Shown: positions 1 to 6,643, counted from the stretch's first letter. The stretch: 7,973 bases of DNA from Wagnerdoeblera sp046292685 (GCF_046292685.1 NZ_JBKBQM010000081.1:1-7973), one strand, 5' to 3'. A program made the numbers and translations. Notes: generated from the letters alone by a model not told the origin.

Positions 1-117
1 ATGACGACGAGGGGTGGCATCGGGCACCCATACCTCGCCTCGACCAGCACGACGCTCACCGCTGCCGCCCAAACAGAGGGAAAACTGTTCCGCCTCGTGG
101 ACTTCTTCAGCAGCCTG

Positions 118-1164
118 CTAGCGGCGCCGGTCCAGCCAGTCGCCCAGGCACGGGCGGGTGGCCCCGTCGCGGCCGGCAACCGTCGTCGCCGTCAGCATCG
201 AATCCAGCACCGCCTCGGCCGTCGCTTCGGCGGCGGCGCGGAACATCAGGTCGATGCGGGCATCGTTCAGCACCCGGCGGTCGGCGAAATCGCCGCGCGC
301 CTCATGCGCCACCCGGTTCGCGGTGCTGAAGGCCAGCGCGATATCGCCGCTGCCGTGGCCCCAGAACGCCCCCAGCCGCGCCAGCCCCGCCCCCGCCCGC
401 CGCGCCACCCGCGCCAACTGGCGCAGACCCAGCGGCACATCCGTGCCCAGCACCACGATGACCGAGCCCCGTTCGGGCGCATCGCCGCCCCCGCGCGGGT
501 CGGGCCGCAGCCCCCCCGGCAGCACCAGATCGCCGGCGCGACCGAAATTGCTCAGCACCAGCGCGCCCAGATGGAACCCCTGCCCGTCCAGCGTCAGCGC
601 CCGGCTGGCGGTGCCGATGCCGCCCTTGAAGCCGAAACAGGTCATGCCCGTGCCGGCACCCACCGCGCCTTGCACCACCGCGCCGCCCGCGGCGGCGTCC
701 AGCGCGGCCAGCGCATCGGCCTCGGTCACCGCCATCGCCTGGATGTCGTTCAGGGGGCCGTCGTTGCACTCCAGCACCACGGGATTGACGGTCGAGGTCC
801 GCCGCCCGATCGCCGGGTTCTGCGCCACCGCACGGCGGATCAGCGCATTGGCGCAGGTGCCGACGCCGAAGGTGTTGGTCAGCAGCAGCGGGGTTTCCAG
901 CGTGCCCAGCTCTTGCAGCTGCATCAGGCCCACGCTCTTGCCGAAGCCGTTGATGACCTCGGCCGCTGCCAGCACCTTGTCGCGGAACAGATCGCCCCCG
1001 TGCGGCAGCACCGCCGTCACCCCGGTGGCCAGCCCGCCGCCCAGGCGCGTGCAATGCCCCACCGCCACGCCGGGCACATCGGTGATCGCGTTCCACCGCC
1101 CCGGCGGCAGCACCCCGCAGTCGATCCCGCGCGCCCGCGCCCGCCGACCCCCGGCCCCGGTCAC
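118..1164 (-). CDS. P1 family (DmpA/S58) self-processing aminopeptidase
   Basis: This 348-residue protein belongs to the DmpA/BapA N-terminal-nucleophile peptidases, which release N-terminal amino acids (L, D or beta, depending on the member) from small peptides, amides or esters. Visible family marks are the N-terminal NAITDVPGVAVGH (residues 25-37), LLLTNTFGVGT (93-103), GAGTGMTCFGFKGGIGTASR (169-188) and HGSGDIALAFST (270-281). The sequence ERGS-VIVVLGTDVPL matches the known autocleavage site. By analogy with DmpA (Gly-Ser), cleavage should fall between Gly233 and Ser234, with Ser234 as the new N-terminal nucleophile. The GTG start at 1162-1164 is preferred because GGAG lies 8 bases upstream and the start overlaps the stop of the upstream acetyltransferase (GTGA), implying translational coupling. 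Family members usually have 350-380 residues, so this one looks complete. No signal peptide is seen, so it is probably cytoplasmic. The family is clear; the substrate is not predictable. Confidence 0.93.
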   Translation of the reverse strand: MTGAGGRRARARGIDCGVLPPGRWNAITDVPGVAVGHCTRLGGGLATGVTAVLPHGGDLFRDKVLAAAEVINGFGKSVGLMQLQELGTLETPLLLTNTFGVGTCANALIRRAVAQNPAIGRRTSTVNPVVLECNDGPLNDIQAMAVTEADALAALDAAAGGAVVQGAVGAGTGMTCFGFKGGIGTASRALTLDGQGFHLGALVLSNFGRAGDLVLPGGLRPDPRGGGDAPERGSVIVVLGTDVPLGLRQLARVARRAGAGLARLGAFWGHGSGDIALAFSTANRVAHEARGDFADRRVLNDARIDLMFRAAAEATAEAVLDSMLTATTVAGRDGATRPCLGDWLDRRR

Positions 1165-1763
1165 AACCGCCGCTCCATCACCGTGGACCCGGTCATGCCG
1201 AACAGCCGCGCGGTCAGCCACAACCGCTGGTGCCCCGCCGGGTCGAACCCCAACCGCTCGTAAAGCGCGCGCGCCCGGTCGTTCTGGTCGGCCACGTCCA
1301 GCCGCAGGCTGCGATAGCCGCGCGCCTGCGCCTCGGCCGCCAGCGCCGCAATCAGCGCCGAGCCAAGGCCGCGCCCGCGCCAGCCCTCGGCCACCGCCAA
1401 CCCGTCGATCAGAAAGCGCACATTGTCCACGTCGCGGCCCAGCCAGTGCAGCACCGCCTTGCGCCACACCCCGCCCCAACGGCCATAGACCACCGCCAGA
1501 TGCGGCCCGCCCAGCGCCAGAAAGCTGCCCGCCGGGCTGCGAAAGCCCGCCACCGCCACCACCTGCCCGCCGGGCGCCACCACGGCAAAGGCGTGATCGG
1601 GCCGCATCGCGCGCCCGATCAGCGCCAGCGCCCGCGCATCGGGGCCCAGCAAGCGCCCCAGCTTGTCGCGGAACGCCGCCCAGAACAGCGCCCCCGCCTC
1701 GGCCTGCGCTGCGGGGGGCAGGTCGGCCAGCAGGCGGATCTGGCAGCCGGGCGGCAATCGCAT
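1161..1763 (-). CDS. GNAT family N-acetyltransferase
   Basis: This 200-residue protein has the acetyl-CoA-binding motif A of GNAT enzymes, IDGLAVAEGWRGRGLGSALI (residues 119-138). Its pyrophosphate-binding loop is R129-G-R-G-L-G134. It is followed by LRLDVADQNDRARALYERLGF (153-173), the usual motif B with the conserved Asn and Tyr. The ATG at 1761-1763 is supported by AGGA (1773-1776 on the complement) 9 bases upstream. It is the first gene of a two-gene unit, and its TGA overlaps the GTG of the P1 peptidase by 4 bases. It faces azlCD across 105 bp. GNAT proteins acetylate amines such as amino acids, antibiotics, polyamines or protein N-termini, and nothing in the sequence fixes the acceptor. 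The N-terminal half (1-110), where the acceptor site usually forms, is not one I recognise. The shared unit with a peptidase suggests an amino acid or peptide acceptor, but that is inference. Confidence 0.88.
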   Translation of the reverse strand: MRLPPGCQIRLLADLPPAAQAEAGALFWAAFRDKLGRLLGPDARALALIGRAMRPDHAFAVVAPGGQVVAVAGFRSPAGSFLALGGPHLAVVYGRWGGVWRKAVLHWLGRDVDNVRFLIDGLAVAEGWRGRGLGSALIAALAAEAQARGYRSLRLDVADQNDRARALYERLGFDPAGHQRLWLTARLFGMTGSTVMERRL

Positions 1764-1868
1764 GGCGCGGGTTCCTTTCGCCGGGGCGGCATTGCCCTTG
1801 GCGGCAGGATTGCCTATTCCGGGGGCCAAGGTCCAGCCCGCCCGACACCTGCCGCAGAAAGCCCGCCC
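1764..1868. promoter_or_regulatory. divergent intergenic region between GNAT/peptidase unit and azlCD
   Basis: This 105-bp region must contain the start signals of both units. It is slightly less GC-rich than the flanking genes. It holds an imperfect direct repeat: GGCGGC-ATTGCC at 1785-1796 and GGCGGC-AGG-ATTGCC at 1800-1814. Such a repeat could be an operator read by a regulator acting on both directions. No regulator gene lies next to it. The operator role is inference only. Confidence 0.35.
1792..1820 (+). promoter_or_regulatory. candidate sigma-70-type promoter for azlCD
   Basis: TTGCCC (1792-1797) and TATTCC (1815-1820) are separated by exactly 17 bases, resembling -35 and -10 boxes. 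The expected start of transcription is near 1827, about 40 bases before the azlC ATG. The direct repeat 1785-1814 overlaps the -35 box and spacer, where a bound regulator would block access. The match is partial and unproven. Confidence 0.3.
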
Positions 1869-2600
1869 ATGCCCGGCCCCGCCCCCTCTGCCCCGCACAA
1901 GGCGCTCTTGCGCGGCATGCTGGCCAGCGCGCCCTTTCTGGTCGTGGTGGTGCCCTTTGCGGTGCTGTTCGGCGTGGTCGCAACCGAAGCCGGGCTCGAC
2001 CTCTTGCAGGTCATGGCGTTTTCGGTGGCGGTGTTCGCCGGCGCCTCGCAGTTCACCGCGCTGCAACTGATGCAGGACCAGGCGCCCACGGCGATCGTGC
2101 TGGCCACCTCGCTGGCGGTCAACCTGCGCATGGGCATGTATTCCGCAGCCCTGACCCCGCATCTGGGCGCGCTGCCGCTGGGGCGCAGGACGCTGGTGTC
2201 GTTCTTTCTGGTCGATCAGTCCTATGCGGCCTCGGCGGCCGAATACGAACGCCGCCCCGACCTGCCGCTGGCCGACAAGCTGGCCTTCTTTGCCGGCAGC
2301 GTGCTGCCCATTGCGCCCTTGTGGTATGCCGCGACCTGGAGCGGCGCGGTGCTGGGCACGCGGATTCCGCCCGAATACGCGCTGGATTTCGCGGTGCCCA
2401 TCACCTTCATCGCCATGCTCGGGCCGATGCTGCGCACCCCGGCGCATTGGGCGGCGGCGCTGATGTCGGTGGTGGCGGCGCTGGCGCTGGCCTTTCTGCC
2501 TTACGGCAGCGGGCTGCTGGTGGCGGCGGTGCTGGCGATGCTGACAGGGGCGGCGGTGGAAATCGCGCTGGACCGGCGCCAGGGGCAGCACAGGGCATGA
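1869..2600 (+). CDS. azlC: AzlC family branched-chain amino acid exporter, large subunit
   Basis: This 243-residue inner membrane protein has several hydrophobic segments, at about residues 18-38, 48-68, 72-90, 136-160, 172-188 and 195-230. Family marks are FAGASQFTALQLM (56-68), AVNLRMGMYSAAL (83-95) and FFLVDQSYA (112-120). AzlC, together with the small subunit AzlD, exports branched-chain amino acids and toxic analogues; known relatives are B. subtilis AzlCD and E. coli YgaZH, the latter exporting valine and methionine. The ATG at 1869 is the first good start before the first membrane segment. The ribosome binding site is weak (AGAAAG about 8 bases upstream). The length is normal for the family. 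The stop overlaps the azlD start as ATGA, so the two subunits should be translated together. The exact substrate cannot be read from sequence. Confidence 0.93.
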   Translation: MPGPAPSAPHKALLRGMLASAPFLVVVVPFAVLFGVVATEAGLDLLQVMAFSVAVFAGASQFTALQLMQDQAPTAIVLATSLAVNLRMGMYSAALTPHLGALPLGRRTLVSFFLVDQSYAASAAEYERRPDLPLADKLAFFAGSVLPIAPLWYAATWSGAVLGTRIPPEYALDFAVPITFIAMLGPMLRTPAHWAAALMSVVAALALAFLPYGSGLLVAAVLAMLTGAAVEIALDRRQGQHRA

Positions 2601-2926
2601 CCTATTCCGACGCGCAGATCTGGGCGATCATCCTGGGCCTCGGGCTGGGCACCTTTGCCATCCGCTTTTCGTTCCTGGGGCTGATCGGCGGCCGCACCCT
2701 GCCGCCTTTCGCGCTGCGGCTTCTGCGCTATACGGCGGTGGCGGTCATCCCGGGGCTGGTGGCGCCGCTGGTGGTCTGGCCGGCGGCGACCGGCGGGCAC
2801 CCCGATACCGCGCGGCTGGCGGCGGCGGCGGTTGCGCTGACGCTGGGGGTGACGTTCCGCAACGTGCTGCTGGCGATCTTTTCCGGCGCCGGCACGCTTT
2901 ACGTCGTGCAGGCGCTGGCGGGCTAG
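2597..2926 (+). CDS. azlD: AzlD family branched-chain amino acid exporter, small subunit
   Basis: This 109-residue membrane protein has about three hydrophobic segments (roughly residues 7-30, 45-62 and 73-97). It shows the AzlD pattern of an Arg-Phe-Ser in the first helix (R23-F24-S25), a central RLLRYTAVAVIPGLVAPL (41-58), and a C-terminal TFRNVLLAI (86-94). It is the partner of AzlC in the two-subunit amino acid exporter. Its ATG is embedded in the azlC stop (ATGA), and AGGG lies just upstream inside azlC. The gene ends only 4 bases before the stop of the converging lipoprotein gene. Length and context match the family. Confidence 0.9.
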   Translation: MTYSDAQIWAIILGLGLGTFAIRFSFLGLIGGRTLPPFALRLLRYTAVAVIPGLVAPLVVWPAATGGHPDTARLAAAAVALTLGVTFRNVLLAIFSGAGTLYVVQALAG

Positions 2927-2943
2927 CCGCTCAGCCGCCCGCC
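2917..2943. terminator. candidate shared hairpin between convergent azlD and lipoprotein genes
   Basis: A perfect 7-bp inverted repeat, GGCGGGC (2917-2923) and GCCCGCC (2937-2943), spans both stop codons with a 13-base loop. It could act on transcripts from both directions. There is no T-tract on either side, so it is not a classical intrinsic terminator. In such GC-rich sequence, chance pairing is a real alternative. Confidence 0.25.
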
Positions 2944-3560
2944 TGCATCGCCGCCACGATCACCGGCGACATGACCGGCGCGCGGTCGGGCGCCGACGGA
3001 TCGGGCGAGCCGAACTCCACCGCCGTGCGCACCCCCGGGATGGTGGTGGCAAAGGCCTCCATCAGCCTGCGCGGATACATGGTCTGCGGCAGCGATTCGA
3101 ACCCCGGCAACTGGCGCAGGATGCCCGAGGTGGCCGAGGCGCAGAACGCCGGTGGCACCGCCCCGTTCGCCTTGGCCAGCTGCAAGGCCCGCTCGGCCAC
3201 CTGCGGGCTGACCTGCACGGTCTGGGTCACGGCGTGGAACTGCTGGAACGACTGGTAATCCAGGTAATGCGCCATGCGCACCGGGGTAAAGCCGAAGCGC
3301 ACGTCGTTGCGTTCGGGCGAGCCCAGGCCATCCCAGTTGCCGGCCGGGTCGAACAGCACCCGCTCGGACGCATTGATGATGATCGCGCTGTGCGCGCCTT
3401 CGCCGTTGCGGTCGTTGATGCTGGTGACCAGTGTGATTTCCGCCGGTCCGGGGTGGACGTAGCGGGCGGCCTGCACCGCCTCGTCCGGGGCCCAGACGCT
3501 TTGTGCGGCACAGCCCGACAGGGCCAGCGCCACGGCCAATCCCAGCACGGCAGATTTCAT
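2931..3560 (-). CDS. putative outer-envelope lipoprotein with possible permuted papain-like fold
   Basis: This 209-residue protein starts with a lipoprotein signal peptide: MKSAVLGLAVALALSGC, lipobox L14-S-G-C17, with lipidation expected on Cys17. The mature part has VTSINDRNGEGAHSAIII (45-62), then ERVLFDPAGNWDG (66-78), and later PPAFCASATSGILRQLPGF (136-154). A His (H57) in a strand-like GAHSAIII followed by a Cys (C140) at the start of a helix-like stretch recalls permuted NlpC/P60 or papain-like enzymes, in which His precedes Cys. This is my inference and not a recognised domain match. The ATG at 3558-3560 is chosen because it begins the signal peptide; the upstream TTG at 3579-3581 would add seven residues before it. 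The gene follows cytochrome oxidase subunit IV by only 7 bases and lacks a clear ribosome binding site, which suggests coupling. I have no named family for it. Confidence 0.75.
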   Translation of the reverse strand: MKSAVLGLAVALALSGCAAQSVWAPDEAVQAARYVHPGPAEITLVTSINDRNGEGAHSAIIINASERVLFDPAGNWDGLGSPERNDVRFGFTPVRMAHYLDYQSFQQFHAVTQTVQVSPQVAERALQLAKANGAVPPAFCASATSGILRQLPGFESLPQTMYPRRLMEAFATTIPGVRTAVEFGSPDPSAPDRAPVMSPVIVAAMQAGG

Positions 3561-3567
3561 TTGCCGA

Positions 3568-3702
3568 TCAGGCGTTTGCAAGCGCGAGGAAGATCAGCAC
3601 GGCAATGACGATGCCGACCACCCAGGTGGAAACGCGGACGAACCCTTCGAAGGTCTTCTCCTGCACCCGGATATCCATGCTGCCATGCTTGTGTTCGGCC
3701 AT
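3568..3702 (-). CDS. ctaH: aa3-type cytochrome c oxidase subunit IV
   Basis: This 44-residue protein begins MAEHKHGSMDIRVQEKTF and continues into a single membrane helix (about residues 25-43, STWVVGIVIAVLIFLALAN). The pattern of a short charged N-terminus with HGSMDI, then QEKTFEGF, then one helix and an immediate end is that of the small bacterial aa3 oxidase subunit IV (COX4_pro_2 type), known from the Paracoccus oxidase structure. There it packs against the core subunits, and from memory it is not essential for activity. The ATG at 3700-3702 has AAGGGA (3712-3717 on the complement) 9 bases upstream, and a second ATG at codon 9 has no such support. The main oxidase subunits are not in this window. 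The next gene downstream is a lipoprotein only 7 bases away. The gene is shorter than common gene-finder cut-offs and easily missed. Confidence 0.87.
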   Translation of the reverse strand: MAEHKHGSMDIRVQEKTFEGFVRVSTWVVGIVIAVLIFLALANA

Positions 3703-3739
3703 GCTTGCGGTTCCCTTTTCTGGCGTTTCCCGGCTTTTC

Positions 3740-3767
3740 GTCTAGCCTATCGCAACGGTGCTGTCAC
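3740..3767 (-). promoter_or_regulatory. weak candidate promoter for the oxidase subunit IV/lipoprotein unit
   Basis: On the complement, GTGACA (3762-3767) and CTAGAC (3740-3745) are 16 bases apart. The -35 box would overlap the stop codon of the upstream hydrolase gene. The predicted transcript would start roughly 30 bases before the ribosome binding site. The -10 box is a poor match, so this is only a candidate. Read-through from the hydrolase gene, 61 bases upstream, is an alternative. Confidence 0.22.
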
Positions 3768-4819
3768 GACCCCTGTTGCGCCGGCAAGGCCTGCCACAGC
3801 CAGGCCCCGCCCGGGCCGCGGTAGCGCGTGACCTCGCCGGCCGCGTGCAGATGGTTCAGGTGCGCCACCGATTCGACCAGCGCCAGCCCGTAGGTGTCGC
3901 CGGTCAGCTCGCGCCCGAACAGCGGCACGAAACATTCCGCCGCCGTGCGCGGTTGCGCCAGATGCGCCTTCAGCCGCGCCAGCGCGCCGTGGTGGTTGTC
4001 CACCATCTGCCGCAGGCGCAAGGGCAGGCCGTGGAACGGCAGCTTGTGCCCCGGCAACACCAGTTGCGCCGGCGTGGCAAAGGGCGCCATCCGCGCGCAG
4101 GCCGCCATCCATTCGGCCAAGGGGTCGGCCTCGGGCTCGGTGGCATAGACGCCGATATTGGCCGAAATGCCGGGCAGCAACTGGTCGCCGCCGATCACCA
4201 GCTCGCCCGCGCTGTCCCACAGCGTCACATGCTCGGGCGCATGGCCATCGCCCATCCGCACCACCCAGTCGCGGCCCCCCGCGCGCAAGCGCTGCCCCTC
4301 GACCAGCCGGGTAAAGCCCAAGGGCATCGGCGCCACCACATCGGCGGCGTTGTAAGGCCGCTCGGCCGACCGGCGCGCGTAGATCTCGGGCGCCATGCCG
4401 GCCGCGCGCCAGAACGCCAGCTGTTCGGCTGTGGGCTTTTCCTGCACATCCAGCGCCAGCATGCGCGCATAAAGCCAGGCGGTGCGGCTGGTCAGCAGTT
4501 CGGCGCCCTGGTCCTGGAACCAGCCGGCCAGCCCGATGTGATCGGGGTGGTGGTGCGTCGCCAGCACCCGCCGCACCGGGCGAAAGGCCAGCGGCCCGGC
4601 CAGCAGCGCATCCCACAGCGCGCGCGTCTTGCGCGTGTCGAAGCCGGTGTCCACCAGCGTCCAGCCATCGCCGTCGTCCAGCGCGTAGACGTTCACATGA
4701 TCCAGCGCCATCGGCAGCGGCAGCCGCATCCACAGCACGCCCTCGGCCACCTCGGTCGCAGCCCCCGGCGCGGGCGGCTCGGCATGCGGGAACCGGATCT
4801 GCGCGGCGCCGCTGTCCAT
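3764..4819 (-). CDS. MBL-fold metallo-hydrolase with C-terminal winged-helix region (LACTB2-like)
   Basis: This 351-residue protein has the metallo-beta-lactamase metal site. The HxHxDH motif is in ATHHHPDHIGLAGW (H89, H91, D93, H94). A third-motif His lies in GDGHAPEHVTLW (H193 or H197), the bridging Asp is in VIGGDQLLP (D212), and the last His is in VLPGHKLPFHGL (H258). VDTGFDT (57-62) precedes the site, as usual. After the catalytic domain, about residues 265-335 (NHHGALARLKAHL, then GDTYGLALVESVAHLNHLHAAGEV) resemble the winged-helix tail of the LACTB2-type subfamily. The family hydrolyses thioesters, lactones, phosphodiesters or RNA, and the substrate here is unknown. The ATG at 4817-4819 overlaps the acyl-CoA dehydrogenase stop by one base (TGATG) and has no good ribosome binding site. 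Translation is therefore probably coupled, and a CoA thioester is a reasonable guess for the substrate. Confidence 0.88.
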   Translation of the reverse strand: MDSGAAQIRFPHAEPPAPGAATEVAEGVLWMRLPLPMALDHVNVYALDDGDGWTLVDTGFDTRKTRALWDALLAGPLAFRPVRRVLATHHHPDHIGLAGWFQDQGAELLTSRTAWLYARMLALDVQEKPTAEQLAFWRAAGMAPEIYARRSAERPYNAADVVAPMPLGFTRLVEGQRLRAGGRDWVVRMGDGHAPEHVTLWDSAGELVIGGDQLLPGISANIGVYATEPEADPLAEWMAACARMAPFATPAQLVLPGHKLPFHGLPLRLRQMVDNHHGALARLKAHLAQPRTAAECFVPLFGRELTGDTYGLALVESVAHLNHLHAAGEVTRYRGPGGAWLWQALPAQQGS

Positions 4820-6531
4820 CAGGCGGCCAGATCGTCGGGGGTCAGCGCATAGAGCCCGTCCGCCCCCTCGCGCGCCTCGGCCAGCAGCGCGCCCAGCCGC
4901 GGCAACACCCGGCGCACATGCACCCGCGCCAGCGCCGTGCGCGGCCCCGCCCCCCCTTCGGCCAGCGCCGCGCGCAAGTGGAAATGCCCCCCCAGCACCA
5001 GCGCGAACCCGTGCAGGAACGCCACCGCCCCCGCATAGCGATCCTTCAGCGGCAAGGCCACCACCGCCTCCACCGCCTCGCGCATCGCCTCGGCCGCGTC
5101 CCACACCGCCCCGGCCAGATCGGGCACCCGCAACCGCGCCGCCTCGGCGCCGTCCTGCACCTCCTGCAACAGCCGGAACGCCGCCTCGCCGTTGTCTGTC
5201 ATCTTGCGGCCCACCAGGTCCATCGCCTGAATGCCGTTGGTGCCTTCGTAGATCGCCGTCACCCGCACGTCGCGCAGGTATTGCGCGGCCCCCGTCTCCT
5301 CGATGAAGCCCATGCCCCCGTGCACCTGAATGCCCATCGAGGCCACGGCGATGCCGGTTTCCGTGCCATAGGCCTTGGTGATCGGCGTCAGCAGCGCCGC
5401 CCGCGCCGCCCAGTCCTCGTCGCCGGTCGCCCGCGCCATGTCCAGCGCCACCGCATTGGCCAGCGCGATCGCCCGGGCGGCAAAGGTCTCGGCCTTCATC
5501 ACCGCCAGCATCCGCCGCACGTCGGGATGATCGACGATGGTGCCGGTCTCGCCTGCCATCGGGCGGCCCTGCCGGCGGTCCAGCGCATAGGCCAGCGCAT
5601 GCTGATAGGCGCCTTCGGCCACCCCGATGCCTTGCACGCCCACGCCCAGACGGGCGTTGTTCATCATGGTGAACATCGCCGCCATGCCGCGGTGCGGCCC
5701 GCCGATCAGCCAGCCGGTCGCGCCTTCGTATTGCATCACCGCGGTCGGGCTGCCATGCAGGCCCATCTTGTGCTCCAGGCTTACCACCTTCAGGCTGTTG
5801 GCGCGCCCCGGGTTACCGTTTTCGTCGGGAATGAACTTCGGCACCATGAACAGGCTGATGCCCCGCGTCCCCTCGCCCCCGTCGGGCAGCCGCGCCAGCA
5901 CCAGATGGCAGACATTGCCGGCAAAGTCGTTGTCGCCCCAGCTGATATAGATCTTCTGGCCGGTGATGGCATAGGTGCCATCGCCGTTGTCCTCGGCGCG
6001 AGTGCGCAAGGCGCCCACATCGCTGCCGGCCTGCGGCTCGGTCAGGTTCATCGTGCCGCACCAGTCGCCGGCAATCAGCTTCGGCAGATAGATGTCCTTC
6101 ATCCAGTCGGGGGCATGATGCTCCAGCGCCTCGATCTGGCCTTGCGTCATCAGCGGGTTCAGCTGCAAGGCCAGACAGGCCGCGCTCATCATGTCGTTGA
6201 CGCAGGTGGTCAGCGTCATCGGCAAGCCCATGCCGCCCTGCGCCTGCGGCGCCGAAAGCGCCACCCAGCCGCCTTCGGCGATCCGGGCATAGGCTTCGGC
6301 ATAGCCGGGGCTGGTGCGCACCACGCCGTTTTCCAGCCGCGCCGGGTGGGTGTCGCCCACCTTCTGCAAGGGCGCCATCACATCCTCGCACAACCGCGCC
6401 GCCCCGGTCAGGATCGCCTCGACCGTGTCGGGCGTCGCCTCGGCGAAACGCTCGGTGGCGGCAACCTGGGCAAAGCCCACGACATGCTCCAGCAGAAAGC
6501 GGAAATCGGCGACAGGGGCGCGAAACGGCAT
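4819..6531 (-). CDS. acyl-CoA dehydrogenase, large DmdC-like type
   Basis: This 570-residue flavoenzyme oxidises an acyl-CoA to the 2-enoyl-CoA using FAD and passes electrons to ETF. Domains in order are an N-terminal extension and helical domain (about 1-155), the beta domain with CGTMNLTEPQAGSDVGALRT (158-177) and KIYISWGDND (193-202), and the C-terminal helical domain with QVHGGMGFIEE (402-412) and AIYEGTNGIQAMDLVGRK (426-443). E429 in YEGTNGIQ is the expected catalytic base. A further C-terminal region extends to residue 570. The length well above 400 and the N-terminal MPFRAPVADFRFLL are typical of the DmdC-like group, which includes 3-methylmercaptopropionyl-CoA dehydrogenase. No dmdB or dmdD is adjacent, so that substrate is not proven. 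The start at 6531 is chosen for its GGAGGA. An in-frame ATG at 6597 would add 22 residues and lacks support. Confidence 0.93.
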   Translation of the reverse strand: MPFRAPVADFRFLLEHVVGFAQVAATERFAEATPDTVEAILTGAARLCEDVMAPLQKVGDTHPARLENGVVRTSPGYAEAYARIAEGGWVALSAPQAQGGMGLPMTLTTCVNDMMSAACLALQLNPLMTQGQIEALEHHAPDWMKDIYLPKLIAGDWCGTMNLTEPQAGSDVGALRTRAEDNGDGTYAITGQKIYISWGDNDFAGNVCHLVLARLPDGGEGTRGISLFMVPKFIPDENGNPGRANSLKVVSLEHKMGLHGSPTAVMQYEGATGWLIGGPHRGMAAMFTMMNNARLGVGVQGIGVAEGAYQHALAYALDRRQGRPMAGETGTIVDHPDVRRMLAVMKAETFAARAIALANAVALDMARATGDEDWAARAALLTPITKAYGTETGIAVASMGIQVHGGMGFIEETGAAQYLRDVRVTAIYEGTNGIQAMDLVGRKMTDNGEAAFRLLQEVQDGAEAARLRVPDLAGAVWDAAEAMREAVEAVVALPLKDRYAGAVAFLHGFALVLGGHFHLRAALAEGGAGPRTALARVHVRRVLPRLGALLAEAREGADGLYALTPDDLAA

Positions 6532-6534
6532 GGT

Positions 6535-6540
6535 TCCTCC
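6535..6540 (-). promoter_or_regulatory. strong ribosome binding site of the acyl-CoA dehydrogenase
   Basis: GGAGGA on the complement ends 3 bases before the ATG at 6529-6531, which is close but usable. It is the best Shine-Dalgarno match in the window. It decides the start against the in-frame ATG at 6595-6597. Confidence 0.7.
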
Positions 6541-6596
6541 GGGGTGGCTGGCGCCTTGCAGGCGCGGCCGCTCTGTGGCACGGGACTTTTGCGGCA

Positions 6597-6624
6597 TTGT
6601 TACCGCCTCGCCGCGCCCCCGCAA
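6597..6624 (-). promoter_or_regulatory. candidate promoter for the acyl-CoA dehydrogenase/hydrolase unit
   Basis: On the complement, TTGCGG (6619-6624) and TAACAA (6597-6602) are 16 bases apart. TAACAAT is an AT-rich spot in an otherwise very GC-rich region. The start of transcription would lie near 6590, leaving a leader of about 60 bases. The region 6532-6643 between this unit and the divergent sua5 must also hold the sua5 promoter, for which I see no convincing boxes. Confidence 0.3.
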
Positions 6625-6643
6625 CCGCAACGCCGCGTCAAAG

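Noticed and set aside
1..59. Possible start of a further minus-strand gene running off the left edge (GTG at 57-59, MSVVLVEARYGCPMPP...)
   Set aside because: Only about 20 codons are visible, there is no good ribosome binding site, and no family can be recognised.
72..89. AACAG...CTGTT inverted repeat downstream of the peptidase gene as a terminator
   Set aside because: The stem is only 5 bp with an 8-base loop and no T-tract follows on the minus strand.
158..2926. A 922-codon open frame on the plus strand across the peptidase, GNAT and azlC genes
   Set aside because: Only its last part (2597-2926) is a gene (azlD). The rest is Pro/Arg/Ala-rich shadow sequence, antisense to two well-supported genes and out of frame with azlC.
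3758..4852. A 364-codon plus-strand open frame opposite the MBL hydrolase
   Set aside because: It is rich in Gln, His, Arg and Pro, as expected of an antisense frame, while the opposite strand has a complete metal-binding motif set.
6576..6592. Sigma-54-like promoter TGGCAC...TTGC before sua5
   Set aside because: The GG and GC elements are separated by 12 bases, and sigma-54 promoters require 10.
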